Origin: Candidatus Sulfotelmatobacter sp.
Lineage (GTDB): Bacteria; Acidobacteriota; Terriglobia; Terriglobales; Acidobacteriaceae
Direction of reading: 5' to 3'
DNA: 64,000 nt
NCBI GenBank assembly: GCA_036500765.1
Contig: DASYBM010000004.1
Span: forward strand, 496,001 to 560,000
Part shown: positions 1 through 7,917 of the stretch, piece by piece
How positions within the stretch are numbered: position 1 is the stretch's first letter
How the letters are laid out: each line of letters opens with the position of its first letter
Program-made: the position numbers and the translations under genes
Notes under the pieces: model-generated
What the model saw: only the letters and a program-made list of their open reading frames with translations
Told to the model about the DNA's origin: nothing
Database searches by the model: none

Positions 1-104
1 ACATATTCCTCGTTGAACACGGCGCCGTAGCCTTCGATGCCTGGTTTGTCGCCGGACTTCACGGCGCGGACTTGCGCACCTTTTACAAAACGGCGTTCCA
101 TCAT
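1..104 (-). CDS. HK97-type prohead protease, N-terminal part (runs off window)
   Basis: The minus strand reads ATGATGGAACGC and then a peptide containing RFVKGAQVRA and IEGYGAVFN. This is the typical opening of the phage prohead protease family (peptidase U35), which matures the capsid after assembly. Its ATG overlaps the TGA of the portal gene in an ATGA junction, so translation is probably coupled, and portal followed by protease is the usual HK97 order. Only about 34 residues are present; the catalytic residues lie outside the window. A second in-frame ATG directly follows the first. Confidence 0.8.
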   Translation of the reverse strand, partial: MMERRFVKGAQVRAVKSGDKPGIEGYGAVFNEEY

Positions 105-1924
105 GACTCCACCTCGGTTTCTAGTTTTGCCGCGGCGGTTGCGGCATTGCGGTAAGCTTCTATGGCGAGCGCCCGAATCGCCCGGCTCAGCTCGCGCACA
201 CAGATCTCATGAGCGGATCCGTTCGCTGATGCCCAGGACTCGCCCTCAAATCGATGAAACATGGTTCCCAGGTAGCCGGCGAGGAAGCGCGAGCTCTCAA
301 GTCCGTCAGGACTCGTGACCGTGCCTAGAATCTGCGCGGCGTATTGCTCGAGCTCCTCACCGATGCTGACCAGGACCGGCAGGAAAACCTGCCGGAAAGT
401 CGATTCATCCGCCTGCGATCGCCGGCAGATGCGACCAAAAGCATCACGGAAGACGCGGGAATAAGCGCGGGAAAGGCGTGCGACAAGAAGTTCTTCCGTG
501 CGGGCAGTTCGCTTTTTGGATCCTGGCTTGGCGCCATCGTCGGCCGGTTCGTTATTTTCATCGTCGCCGGCGCCAGGCAGAGCAGGAGTCTCAAAAAGCT
601 GGTCGACCGGGGCCATATTGATCTGCATCCAGGTGGAATCGGCCGCGGGCGTATCGAGAGGATTCATGTGCATGCGCTCGCGCGCATCATTCGGCTCCCA
701 CACGCCCCACTGAATCATGGCCTGGACGAAAGCGCGCAAATCGTTAGCGGATGGAGTGACCAGAGGCCATGTGTCGAAAAACACGCCGAAGCGTTTTGCC
801 GCGTTGCGCCCGCGATCGGGAGAAGGCAACATCTTGCGCTTCACTTCCTGTTCCCAGGCGCAAAGGTCAGGAGCGAGGGAAAACGTTAAAAACTCCTGGC
901 CAATCTGTTCGGTGTTGGCACGGCTAGTCTTTTCGGTCACTCCAACCATGTGCGGCGGCGTGGTGAAAATGCGACAAAGCTCAATCACTTCGTGCTCGCG
1001 GGTTTCGAGAAACTGAGCCTCATTGGGCTTCGTCGAAGTTGCGACATATTCCATGCCGCTATCGAGCACCATGGGACGATTGGCGTTCTCTCCGCCCCAG
1101 GCTTCCTGCACTTCCTTGCGCAGATTCGCCATGTCCTCGGGAGTCAGAGTTCCGGGAATCTTGAAAACGCCGCGGCCGATCGCGCCATTGCCAAAGAACT
1201 TTGCGCCGAACTTTTCCGTAGCCAGCGCCAGGCCCACAGCGTTGCGTGCGAGCTGGATGACGTCTTGCCCAATGCGGCCGTCGAGAGAGAGGCCGGGAAT
1301 GTGCATCACGTCTTCGGGAAAGATGTAACGATCGCCATGCGGGCCGGCCGCGTCGAAAGACGGACTCTCCGGATTCATGCTTTCGGTTTCCATGCCCTCG
1401 GTAGTCACATAGACCATTTGCCCTGGACGTGCGGTCAGTACGATACCGTCCGAGGTGGTCACCGGAATCGGGGCAATCACGCGATGCGGCCGAATACGCG
1501 CCGGATTTCGCGGCCAGAGAGCAATAATTCGTCCGCTCCGATCGCGCTGTATCTCGATATAGCCATTCCCCCAAAGCATGCGGTGCACCTGCACCGTTTT
1601 CTTCATGGTGAATGCCGACATCTCGGAATTGGGCTCGTGCTCGAGGAGATCCCAGTAGTCGTGATCGTGGGCGATACGGCGCTTCAGCCGGCCACTGTCC
1701 GTCACAAGCTTCTCGAAAATCTTCAACTCAAGGGCGCCGATCGCGCCGCCCTTGATTTCGCAGCAGGCCCAGATGGTGGAAACCTGAAGAGCGGTCATCT
1801 CCGAGACGCGGATCCCGGAGTCGGTGCGACCACCGTTGAAAATATCTAACAGCCATTCGCTCGGGTAGGAGAGCGGCGTCTGCGGATTTTCCAGTGATGT
1901 GCGGGTTTCGGAGATCAGGCCCAT
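101..1924 (-). CDS. Phage portal protein, HK97 family
   Basis: A 607-residue protein with the portal pattern: an N-terminal segment with YPSEWLLDIFNGG and SEMTALQVSTIWACCEIKGG, then HDHDYWDLLEHEPN, a LWGNGYIEI segment, a LWPRNPARIRP segment and a C-terminal core with RIFTTPPHMVG. The portal is the dodecameric ring through which DNA enters the capsid. It is longer than the usual 400-450 residues: about 170 residues follow the conserved core, beginning with an acidic linker near residue 450 and then a helical region of unknown role. It sits between the terminase genes and the prohead protease, as expected. Its stop overlaps the protease start. Confidence 0.93.
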   Translation of the reverse strand: MGLISETRTSLENPQTPLSYPSEWLLDIFNGGRTDSGIRVSEMTALQVSTIWACCEIKGGAIGALELKIFEKLVTDSGRLKRRIAHDHDYWDLLEHEPNSEMSAFTMKKTVQVHRMLWGNGYIEIQRDRSGRIIALWPRNPARIRPHRVIAPIPVTTSDGIVLTARPGQMVYVTTEGMETESMNPESPSFDAAGPHGDRYIFPEDVMHIPGLSLDGRIGQDVIQLARNAVGLALATEKFGAKFFGNGAIGRGVFKIPGTLTPEDMANLRKEVQEAWGGENANRPMVLDSGMEYVATSTKPNEAQFLETREHEVIELCRIFTTPPHMVGVTEKTSRANTEQIGQEFLTFSLAPDLCAWEQEVKRKMLPSPDRGRNAAKRFGVFFDTWPLVTPSANDLRAFVQAMIQWGVWEPNDARERMHMNPLDTPAADSTWMQINMAPVDQLFETPALPGAGDDENNEPADDGAKPGSKKRTARTEELLVARLSRAYSRVFRDAFGRICRRSQADESTFRQVFLPVLVSIGEELEQYAAQILGTVTSPDGLESSRFLAGYLGTMFHRFEGESWASANGSAHEICVRELSRAIRALAIEAYRNAATAAAKLETEVES

Positions 1925-1926
1925 GG

Positions 1927-2124
1927 TTATGCCGGCTTCTTCCGCATCTCTTTTAGAACCTGGCGTGAGATGGCGCGACGCTGTCGGCGCGAAAGCGCAG
2001 GAAACCTAATCGCCTCGGGACTCTTGATGGGCGACCCGTCCGGATTGCGATAAATCTTGCACGTGAGTCTCGCATGGCCTAACGGATTCATTTCACCGAG
2101 CTGTTCAACTATCGGTTCGTTCAT
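1927..2124 (-). CDS. Small phage protein, unknown function (65 aa)
   Basis: Start chosen at the ATG (2124) that overlaps the stop of the upstream 87-residue gene as ATGA. The open frame extends further upstream but is then antisense or out of frame to real genes. The product begins MNEPIVEQLGEMNPLGHARL and ends in a very basic tail (RRQRRAISRQVLKEMRKKPA), so it could bind nucleic acid or be a small head-assembly accessory. No family recognised. It lies two bases from the portal start, inside the packaging operon. Confidence 0.6.
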   Translation of the reverse strand: MNEPIVEQLGEMNPLGHARLTCKIYRNPDGSPIKSPEAIRFPALSRRQRRAISRQVLKEMRKKPA

Positions 2125-2384
2125 CTTCGACTCCCGGAAGGGATCGACCTCAAACCCCGAATGAACCCTGTCGCGAGCTGGAGGAGAGGCAACAGCATGC
2201 AAAAAAATCCGGCAGCAATGAAGGCCCAGCTGATGCGGAGCAATCCGACGCCCGCGGTGACCAGGAGCGCTCCAGCGACGTAAAGAACATCGTCGCGGAG
2301 TTCGCTTCGCCGCTTGGCCTTGAGCAGTTTGTCCTTTTCGTTCTGCCCGCCGAGATCGCTGATGCTGACTGGTTTTGCGCTCAT
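2121..2384 (-). CDS. Small phage membrane protein, unknown function (87 aa)
   Basis: A charged N-terminal half (residues 1-30, with KDKLLKAKRRSELRDD) is followed by two close hydrophobic segments at about residues 33-70, predicted to span the membrane as a hairpin. It overlaps TerL upstream and the 65-residue gene downstream by 4 bases each (ATGA), so it is translated as part of the terminase-portal operon. Position and topology alone do not say whether it is holin-like; holins are usually with lysis genes, so I leave it unknown. Confidence 0.65.
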   Translation of the reverse strand: MSAKPVSISDLGGQNEKDKLLKAKRRSELRDDVLYVAGALLVTAGVGLLRISWAFIAAGFFCMLLPLLQLATGFIRGLRSIPSGSRR

Positions 2385-4222
2385 ACGACGTGGACTCGAG
2401 GCCGCGCGGTGACGGGATGGGCATCCATGGCTGCCGTGGCTAGAATGAAAGCAACCATGCCGTCGATCTTTTTCGGAGAACTTGGATTCGAGGGCTTCAC
2501 CGGTTTCTGATTTCCGGCTGCGTCGGCGACGATGACCAGGTTATCCGCCATCCAGGTCAGTACGGGGTTGTTGCCGTGCTCGAAGTCGCCATTCTTGATC
2601 ATGGTAAGAACGCGACTCGTCGGGTCGTGCATCGAAATAAAGCCCTGCTGATGGCCTTCCAGTCGATTCCGGTGCGCGTTGCTCTCCACGCTGAATCCAT
2701 CGCCTTGCAATTGGTTCAAAAGCAATAGGACGCGATGCGGATCGAAACGCAGTTCCTTCACATTGAAGAGCCGCGCGCAGTCGTTAATATCCTTGCGGAT
2801 AAAGTCGTCGTCGCGCACCTGGCCTGGAGTGACCTTCAGAAAGCCAAGCTGTCGCCACATCTCATAAGGGATTCGATCGCGCTGCGTGCGGAGGGCTACG
2901 CTCTCTTCCGGCGCGTAAAAGAACGGCAGAACTATCGGTTTTGCCACACCAGGCTGGCGATCGAAAAAATAGACAACGGACGTCATGTCATCGGTCGATC
3001 CCAGATCCATCCCGGCGCCGCAGTTGCGTCCGCGTAGTTGCTCGAACTGGCGAGCACGCCAGGCAACAGGATCCTCTTCTCGTGCCAGACCGCTGCAGCG
3101 AGCCCAGGCAACAGCGCCGATCGCGCGCTTCTCCCCCTGCGTCCAGAAGCAAAGATTCAGACGCCGGACGATCCCTTCCTTAGAAGGCATCGCGACGGCC
3201 TCCTGTACTTGCTCGTCCAGATACTTCACCCCGATCGAGACGCCCAGATTCGGATTGGCCTTGATCCAGACGTCCTGGTCAAGCCAGCTGTCGCAGTTGT
3301 TGCAGCCTTCTTTCGGTTGGGTGTAGCCGTTCGCCTGGCATTCTTCGCAGGCATCGAGGTGGCAGACATAGGCGAAGTGCGCGTCGGCCTCGATGATCGC
3401 ATCGAGGACCTTCCTCGAATACTCATGCTGGTAATAGCAGACGGTTTCGCGATCGAATCCCGAATTTGTAATCATGAAGATGAGTGCCTGCCGGCGCCCC
3501 TTAGTGCCAGCGCGCATCTTGTTCACAACAACATCGCTCGGGTGCTCATGCAGTTCGTCGATCAGAGCGCAGTGGACGCGCTTGCCATCAAGGCCGCGCT
3601 TCTCAGAAGAAATCGGCCGCGCAAATGAGGCGGTCGACGCAACGGAGAGATTATTGCGGTGGGCAGCGATCTTCTGGCGAAGCCAAGACGACGCGGTCCG
3701 CATATTTTCCGCATCGCGGAAAAGAATCTTCGCCTGGTCTTTCGTGACCGCGGCCGAGTATATCTCCGCGCTCTCTTCGCCGTCGGCGATGAGCATAAAG
3801 AGCAGAATTCCGGCCGCCAGCGGGGATTTGCCGTTCCCCTTGCCGATCTCAAGATAGGCCGTCCGGAACCTGCGAAAGCCATCGGCCGTCTTCCAGCCGA
3901 ACAACATTGCAAGAACAAATTGCTGCCAGGGCGACGGAATGAACGGCTTTCCGGCGTGCTCGCCCTCCGCGAAGACCAGGAAGTTTTCAAAGAATTCGAT
4001 GACATAAGCCGCGGCTGCATCGTCATAGCACAGTCCGCGCTTTTGGCCTTCAATCAGGTCGCGGACGTGGCGTTCGACCGAGAGGAAGACCAGGCGCCCG
4101 ACAGGGATGTTACCGGTGAGGACGTCGAGACAATAGCGCGCCACTGCCGGCGTGCTATTGTGTGCGCGCGCTAACAGGCTTTCGGTCGATGAAGTTTTGA
4201 AGTGCGTCTTGTGCTTTAACAT
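2381..4222 (-). CDS. Phage terminase large subunit
   Basis: A 613-residue DNA-packaging ATPase/nuclease of the Terminase_1 type. The Walker A-like motif is seen in RTAYLEIGKGNGKSPLAAGI, the acidic Walker B in VHCALIDELHEH, and the C-terminal RNase H-like nuclease in AGMDLGSTDDMTSVVYFF, with later acidic residues near RFDPHR and in ATAAMDAHP. It cuts concatemeric DNA and powers its translocation through the portal. A CxxC pair (CEECQ, CNNC) suggests a structural zinc site in the middle. The first 68 bases overlap the small subunit gene; a later GTG near residue 27 would shorten this, so the exact start is uncertain. Confidence 0.95.
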   Translation of the reverse strand: MLKHKTHFKTSSTESLLARAHNSTPAVARYCLDVLTGNIPVGRLVFLSVERHVRDLIEGQKRGLCYDDAAAAYVIEFFENFLVFAEGEHAGKPFIPSPWQQFVLAMLFGWKTADGFRRFRTAYLEIGKGNGKSPLAAGILLFMLIADGEESAEIYSAAVTKDQAKILFRDAENMRTASSWLRQKIAAHRNNLSVASTASFARPISSEKRGLDGKRVHCALIDELHEHPSDVVVNKMRAGTKGRRQALIFMITNSGFDRETVCYYQHEYSRKVLDAIIEADAHFAYVCHLDACEECQANGYTQPKEGCNNCDSWLDQDVWIKANPNLGVSIGVKYLDEQVQEAVAMPSKEGIVRRLNLCFWTQGEKRAIGAVAWARCSGLAREEDPVAWRARQFEQLRGRNCGAGMDLGSTDDMTSVVYFFDRQPGVAKPIVLPFFYAPEESVALRTQRDRIPYEMWRQLGFLKVTPGQVRDDDFIRKDINDCARLFNVKELRFDPHRVLLLLNQLQGDGFSVESNAHRNRLEGHQQGFISMHDPTSRVLTMIKNGDFEHGNNPVLTWMADNLVIVADAAGNQKPVKPSNPSSPKKIDGMVAFILATAAMDAHPVTARPRVHVV

Positions 4223-4691
4223 CTGGCTCGAGATCCCGACCTTGGCCGACGCTCAGATTTGAGCGCGCCGCTGGCGTAAGGCCGAATTCGTTTTCAAATT
4301 GACGCATGAGGCGAAGCGTATCTGCCTTCACGCGCACCGCTGGATTCTGTTTGATCTTCGCTAGGCCACTGGTCTCATCGACGTCAGCGGTGAACATGCC
4401 AAGCTTCCGAATCGCGGCCTCACACTTGACCCACTGCGAGAACAGCGCACAGTAAGCAGCCAGGCCGTCACCGTCTGCGGTTGTCAGCACGCCCATGCGA
4501 TTCAAGATCGGCACCAGCTCCTTCCACTTCGCTTTTGCGACTGGGTCCTTCGCTAGGTGTGCCGGCATCAGTGGGATGCCTGGTGTAGGCTTCGGTTCGC
4601 GATGATTAATCTTGCGCTTGCCGGCGTTGCCCTGGATCGCTTTGAGCTTCGATGGCTTTTTGTTGTGACCACCGGATCCCTTAGCGCCCAT
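4155..4691 (-). CDS. Phage terminase small subunit, P27 family
   Basis: 178 residues beginning MGAKGSGGHNKKP, then KRKINHREPKPTPGIP, LMPAHLAKDPVAKAKWKELVP and GDGLAAYCALFSQWVKCEA, the typical P27-family terminase small subunit layout. This DNA-recognition subunit brings TerL to the packaging site. ATG at 4691 is preferred over an upstream TTG because GGGGA lies just ahead of it. It precedes and overlaps TerL and follows an HNH endonuclease, a gene order common to HK97-like phages. Confidence 0.9.
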   Translation of the reverse strand: MGAKGSGGHNKKPSKLKAIQGNAGKRKINHREPKPTPGIPLMPAHLAKDPVAKAKWKELVPILNRMGVLTTADGDGLAAYCALFSQWVKCEAAIRKLGMFTADVDETSGLAKIKQNPAVRVKADTLRLMRQFENEFGLTPAARSNLSVGQGRDLEPDVKAQDALQNFIDRKPVSARTQ

Positions 4692-4787
4692 ATTTTTCCC
4701 CAATTGAAAAAAAATCGTTTGCTGCGGAATTGCGCGCGTGACTGCACATCGGTCGCAGGCCCTCGCCGGCTGGCGAAAATCAGCCCC

Positions 4788-5120
4788 CTACCCCCCACGC
4801 GCGGTCTTCGCGGTGTGGTCTGCCTTACAGACGCCCTGGAGGTTTGAGACGTCATAGAAGCGGCGCCAGTCGCCGCCGTTCTGCGCAATATAGACCGCAG
4901 CCTTGATGACATGGTCGACGTCGGTGCTGGGCTCGTTGCCGCCGCAAAGCTTCGCGATCTTGCACATCGGGTCACGCTCGAGAACGAACGGCCTGGTGCG
5001 CTCACGCCACTGCGCTGAGTCGTATAGCCGGCGAAGTCCGCTTTCGCGTCGTCGCCGCTCGCGACTGCCGTTCGCCGATTCGAACCGTGGTGGCTTTGCG
5101 ATCGGTGCACGTCGAGGCAT
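4788..5120 (-). CDS. HNH endonuclease next to terminase
   Basis: 110 residues with an HNH core: the metal-ligand Cys of DPMCKIAKLCGG, then DVDHVIKA (first H), N in VSNLQGVCKADH and the final H of ADHTAK. An Arg-rich N-terminus (RERRRRESGLRRL) probably binds DNA. HNH proteins beside TerS/TerL are frequent in cos-type phages and are required for efficient cutting of packaging sites in HK97. A 67-base stretch without a gene separates it from TerS at 4692-4787. Confidence 0.88.
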   Translation of the reverse strand: MPRRAPIAKPPRFESANGSRERRRRESGLRRLYDSAQWRERTRPFVLERDPMCKIAKLCGGNEPSTDVDHVIKAAVYIAQNGGDWRRFYDVSNLQGVCKADHTAKTARGG

Positions 5121-5138
5121 GCAGTTTCGTCTTTCACT

Positions 5139-5207
5139 TCAGCCCTCGCGAATAGTAGCGGGACCGGAGAGACGGCGGCATGGCATGATGAGGATCAAAA
5201 TTGTCAT
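5139..5207 (-). CDS. Possible 22-aa micropeptide
   Basis: ATG at 5207 overlaps the TGA of the preceding 61-residue gene as ATGA, the same junction used through this operon. The peptide starts with a short hydrophobic run (MTILILIMPC) and stops just ahead of the HNH gene. It may be only a translational bridge. There is no homology or composition support beyond the coupled start. Confidence 0.22.
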   Translation of the reverse strand: MTILILIMPCRRLSGPATIREG

Positions 5208-5389
5208 CCAGCCAACTCCATGCGGTTCAATCGGCGATCCGCTAGGACCGACTGGATCGCTTCGAGGGCAAAGGATTCCGGAGTGCAGTCACGACGCTCG
5301 TCCTTCTGGTAGCATTCGGCCGCAGCGTCGATCAGCTCGAACCACATCTCCATCGGAACATTAAGCGCGATGTGTTTTACGCGTTTCAT
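5204..5389 (-). CDS. Small phage protein, unknown function (61 aa)
   Basis: ATG at 5389 is chosen because it overlaps the upstream stop as ATGA. The product MKRVKHIALNVPMEMWFELI continues into a helical acidic segment (AAECYQKDERRD, TPESFALEAIQSVLADRR). The opening strand followed by two helices resembles the general shape of ribbon-helix-helix or Arc-like small DNA-binding proteins, but this is inference from pattern only. It lies in the late-early junction upstream of HNH and terminase. Confidence 0.55.
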   Translation of the reverse strand: MKRVKHIALNVPMEMWFELIDAAAECYQKDERRDCTPESFALEAIQSVLADRRLNRMELAG

Positions 5390-5640
5390 CGGACGAATTG
5401 AACTAGCGCCTTCAGTCCTTCCCAGCACAGGCCAGTCAGGATCGAAGTGAAGACCGCAATGATGATGCGGTCGCGCTCGACGTGGCGCCGAAGTTTGTAA
5501 TTCTCGTCAAAAACCTGAAGCACATCCTCTGCTAGCTGTTCCGGTTTCCGTTCGAGGTAAGCCTTGATCCAACGTTCCGGCAGGCGACGCGGATTATTCC
5601 GGATCGCTCGATCGCGCGCTTTTTGTTCGAGTGGAGTCAT
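5386..5640 (-). CDS. Small membrane-anchored phage protein (84 aa)
   Basis: The product opens with a charged helical region (MTPLEQKARDRAIRNNPRRL), has an amphipathic middle (KPEQLAEDVLQVFDENYKLRR) that could form a coiled coil, and ends in one hydrophobic segment at about residues 60-80 (IIIAVFTSILTGLCWEGLKAL). The stop overlaps the next gene by ATGA. Rz/spanin-like proteins have the reverse topology, so no lysis role is claimed. No family recognised. Confidence 0.6.
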   Translation of the reverse strand: MTPLEQKARDRAIRNNPRRLPERWIKAYLERKPEQLAEDVLQVFDENYKLRRHVERDRIIIAVFTSILTGLCWEGLKALVQFVR

Positions 5641-5794
5641 GGGCGGGGAACACTTCGTAGCCGTCGAACATCACCAAAGCCATCCAGGACAGGAATTCGA
5701 TCCTCTCCGGCATCATCGGCGTCCGGGCAGCCTTCAGTTGGGAAAGCAAAGTAACGCTGTCGGAAAGAGCAAGCAGTTCGATGAAGCTGGGCAC
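5594..5794 (-). CDS. Possible small phage protein, GTG start (66 aa)
   Basis: An open frame downstream of the 108-residue gene uses GTG at 5794 (seven bases past the preceding stop) and reads VPSFIELLALSDSVTLLSQL. It overlaps the following 84-residue gene by 47 bases, more than the usual 4-base junctions here, which weakens the case. The alternative is that this stretch is noncoding leader. The middle is moderately hydrophobic (IEFLSWMALVMFDGYEVF). Confidence 0.35.
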   Translation of the reverse strand: MPSFIELLALSDSVTLLSQLKAARTPMMPERIEFLSWMALVMFDGYEVFPAHDSTRTKSARSSDPE

Positions 5795-5801
5795 GCATGG
5801 C

Positions 5802-6128
5802 TCAGGCTGTGCGGAGGAAGTTCGATTTAAAAGCTTTGAGCGCGAGCTTGTGCATCTCGGCAATATAGCGGCCGGCGCGCGTGGGCACGTTCGCGAAGCG
5901 GACATTTCCGACTTCCTTCGGTGCGAGAGCGAGCCTGCCCGGCGAGGGAATAGAGCCTGGCAGGCGGCGGAATGAGGAACCAGGGGCAAAAGCTCGAATG
6001 ACTTTAGCCGAGATGCGTTCCGCAATCAATTCGCTGACGAGCCGATCGGCATCGATCCGATCGAGATACCCCCCGGAAGGCTTCGTAGCCCCAGGGAGTT
6101 GGGTGTGATCTAAAAAGGCGACTTTCAT
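5802..6128 (-). CDS. Phage protein, unknown function (108 aa)
   Basis: Begins MKVAFLDHTQLPGATKPSGG at the ATG at 6128 and continues with a helical, Arg-rich middle (DADRLVSELIAERISAKVIRAF) and a C-terminus NVPTRAGRYIAEMHKLALKAF. It is the first gene of the right-to-left transcript after the divergent region 6129-6423. I do not recognise a family. Rating rests on length, a clean start and its position in the operon. Confidence 0.5.
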   Translation of the reverse strand: MKVAFLDHTQLPGATKPSGGYLDRIDADRLVSELIAERISAKVIRAFAPGSSFRRLPGSIPSPGRLALAPKEVGNVRFANVPTRAGRYIAEMHKLALKAFKSNFLRTA

Positions 6129-6423
6129 GGCGCTGGATACACTTCAGGTAAGGGGGTGACGGGGCTTCCCGGCGTGGTGCGGGAGTACCTGGAAACTAGG
6201 CAGGCGGCAGATCGAGCGAAGAAGTCGGGGCGTCAGAGACGCGGCGCTTAGGGTCACTGGTCCGCCGCCCGTTCAGGATGCAGGATCAACGCCGAGGGGG
6301 AGACAGCGCAAGTTACGTTCGTGCTGGAACGGGTCGCCGCGCCGAGAGGCAATACATCTATACATCCTCGCGGAGACGTTGTTTGTTACTGTCTCATATC
6401 TGTGCTAATCTAAAGTCTACTTT
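6129..6423. other. Divergent intergenic region in the prophage
   Basis: About 295 bases with no convincing gene, between the minus-strand 108-residue gene and the only plus-strand prophage gene. It is the natural place for phage control sequences. A plausible plus-strand promoter lies at its right end (6383-6411). No clear operator palindrome was found by eye. Confidence 0.5.
6383..6411 (+). promoter_or_regulatory. Candidate sigma70 promoter for the 6424 gene
   Basis: TTGTTA at 6383-6388 and TAATCT at 6406-6411 are separated by exactly 17 bases. Expected initiation would fall about 6 bases before the ATG at 6424, and there is no Shine-Dalgarno sequence in the short leader, so the transcript may be leaderless or nearly so. 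The match to consensus is moderate. Confidence 0.4.
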
Positions 6424-6864
6424 ATGACCTACGAAATATTTGAACGCCCAAAGACGCGCTCACGCGGAGGACCAGCGCTTTCGATCACGCCAGATGGGCG
6501 AATCGTTCTAAATTCCACGGCCTCGCACCTGGCCAAAAGCGTCGGAGTGGGCGCGGTGCAATTCCTGTGGGACCGGAACAAGCGCAAGATCGCACTTCTG
6601 GCCGCGGATGAGGGCGAGAAGGACTCCTATAAACTCAGCTTCACCCGCGCCGACTCTCAGGCCAGCTGCACCGCGAGGAGGTTTCTACGCTCAATCGGGT
6701 GGAAGTCGAAGCGTCGGGAACGCCTAAATGCGACGTGGAACGCCGAACGCAAACTGCTGGAAGTTTCGCTAGGCGATGGGGTGAAAACCTCCCTGGGCTA
6801 TGTCACATCAAGTCTGAGCGACGAGCCTCTTCAGATATTGTTCGCCAGTCATTCCGAAGGTTGA
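6424..6864 (+). CDS. Unknown protein with AbrB-like N-terminal strand pattern (146 aa)
   Basis: The only plus-strand gene in the prophage. Residues 18-60 read ALSITPDGRIVLNSTASHLA and then a VGAVQFLWDRNKRKIAL segment. The sequence of strand, turn with DGRI, helix, strand resembles the swapped-hairpin AbrB/SpoVT fold, so a DNA-binding or regulatory role is possible; this is inference. The C-terminal half has WNAERKLLEVSLGDG. Its opposite orientation, its own promoter-like sequence and its position beside a divergent region fit a phage regulator. Its 3-prime end overlaps the convergent DUF6745 gene by 57 bases. Confidence 0.7.
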   Translation: MTYEIFERPKTRSRGGPALSITPDGRIVLNSTASHLAKSVGVGAVQFLWDRNKRKIALLAADEGEKDSYKLSFTRADSQASCTARRFLRSIGWKSKRRERLNATWNAERKLLEVSLGDGVKTSLGYVTSSLSDEPLQILFASHSEG

Positions 6865-7917
6865 CGCGACAGCATTCAGCGGCGTCGGTTTCTGCTCATC
6901 GCCAAGGCCAGCGTTCATCAGCGGCCTAATTTCCGGGTGCACGCGCAGGAAATACGGCTTCGAGCTGCCATCCATCTCCGGAGTTGAGTTGATCACCTTC
7001 ACCATCACCAACGGCTCGTCACCATCGAGTTCGGCGCGATAGAGTTCTCCGAACTCGTCCTCGGCAATCTTCTTGGCTCCGCTGTCGATCAGATAGCGAG
7101 TCAGCCCATAGCGATCGATGAATACGCGGCGCACTTCCGCGTTCGTCTCATCGGCGATGTGTTTGAGCGTGATCCACTCCGGCTTCACCACGGCGAATGC
7201 CGGCACCATCACGCCGTGCCAGAAATAGAGGTTCTCGATGTCCGAGCGGATCGCGGCGGCCTCGGAATTATGCAGGCGTCGGCCGTTGGCAGTCTCCTCT
7301 ACGTGAACCCCTGGCTTCGCAACCCAGTACAGAGTGCTTTCGGTCCAATGAAGAAACCAGGCGCCGGCGAGGAAAGCTTCAAAGATGGGTTCAGTCCAGG
7401 ACTGTACTGACTTCGGAGAGTTGAGCTGTTGCGCGCCGACGTGAGTCGACGCGATCCAGCTCAACTCGAATCTCCACCAGCCCCAGCCGCCGACTTGAAT
7501 ACACCAGGCTGCAAGGCGATGCAGCGAAGCTGCATCGCCGCGGAACGGAATGTCGAGGGCGTCGAGGGCGGCGCGGGCGTCGAGGGCGGCGCGGGCGTCG
7601 AGGGCGGCGCGGGCGTCGCGGGCATCGAGGGCGGCGCGGGCGGCGCGGGCGTCGCGGGCGTCGAGGGCGTCGCGGGCGTCGAGGGCGTCGCGGGCGGCCG
7701 TCGAGATCCTATCCAGGATCTCGCCTACATACTTCACCAGCGGCGGATGTTCCGCGAGAGTCCAGCCTTCGCGAAGGCGCACGATTTCCCGCTTCACGCC
7801 GAGCGCCCGAAGATAGCGCCGCAGCTCCGATTCGACCGCGGATTCATCGAGCCTGCCAGGATAGTTGCAGGCTTCCACATAGCGATCGAGAACGGAGGGT
7901 GGCCTAGTCTGCGACAT
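6808..7917 (-). CDS. DUF6745-type protein with low-complexity tripeptide repeat
   Basis: 369 residues from the ATG at 7917 (MSQTRPPSVLDRY). After an N-terminal helical region comes an Ala/Asp/Arg-rich repeat at about residues 75-125. The conserved part follows: WCIQVGGWGWWRFELSWIAS, ENLYFWHGVMVPAFAVVKPE, EVRRVFIDRYGLTRYL, DEFGELYRAEL and VKVINSTPEMDGSSKPYF. These blocks match what I know of DUF6745, whose function is unknown. Members commonly have a variable repetitive stretch just before the core. The gene overlaps the upstream 103-residue gene by 14 bases; the two often occur together. Why a phage carries it is unclear. Confidence 0.8.
   Translation of the reverse strand: MSQTRPPSVLDRYVEACNYPGRLDESAVESELRRYLRALGVKREIVRLREGWTLAEHPPLVKYVGEILDRISTAARDALDARDALDARDARAARAALDARDARAALDARAALDARAALDALDIPFRGDAASLHRLAAWCIQVGGWGWWRFELSWIASTHVGAQQLNSPKSVQSWTEPIFEAFLAGAWFLHWTESTLYWVAKPGVHVEETANGRRLHNSEAAAIRSDIENLYFWHGVMVPAFAVVKPEWITLKHIADETNAEVRRVFIDRYGLTRYLIDSGAKKIAEDEFGELYRAELDGDEPLVMVKVINSTPEMDGSSKPYFLRVHPEIRPLMNAGLGDEQKPTPLNAVASTFGMTGEQYLKRLVAQT
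7545..7697 (-). repeat. 9-bp tandem coding repeat (about 16 units)
   Basis: On the plus strand the stretch is built from alternating 9-mers tcgagggcg, gcgcgggcg and tcgcgggcg. On the coding strand these give tripeptides ALD, ARA and ARD inside the DUF6745 gene. The unit is a multiple of three, so unit gain or loss keeps the frame. It should be prone to slippage and is open in several frames on both strands. Confidence 0.9.

Noticed and set aside
950-1849. Long plus-strand open frame (299 codons) across the portal gene
   Set aside because: It is antisense to a clear HK97 portal protein and has no motif; an antisense shadow.
1927-2424. 165-codon open frame covering the 65-aa gene
   Set aside because: The first 100 codons run out of frame through the membrane-protein gene; the ATGA junction at 2124 marks the real start.
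7545-7697. Repeat array considered as CRISPR
   Set aside because: Units are 9 bases with no spacers and are translated.
7550-7816. Plus-strand Arg/Ala-Ser repeat open frame
   Set aside because: It results from the 9-bp repeat being open in all frames; the minus-strand frame carries the DUF6745 core.
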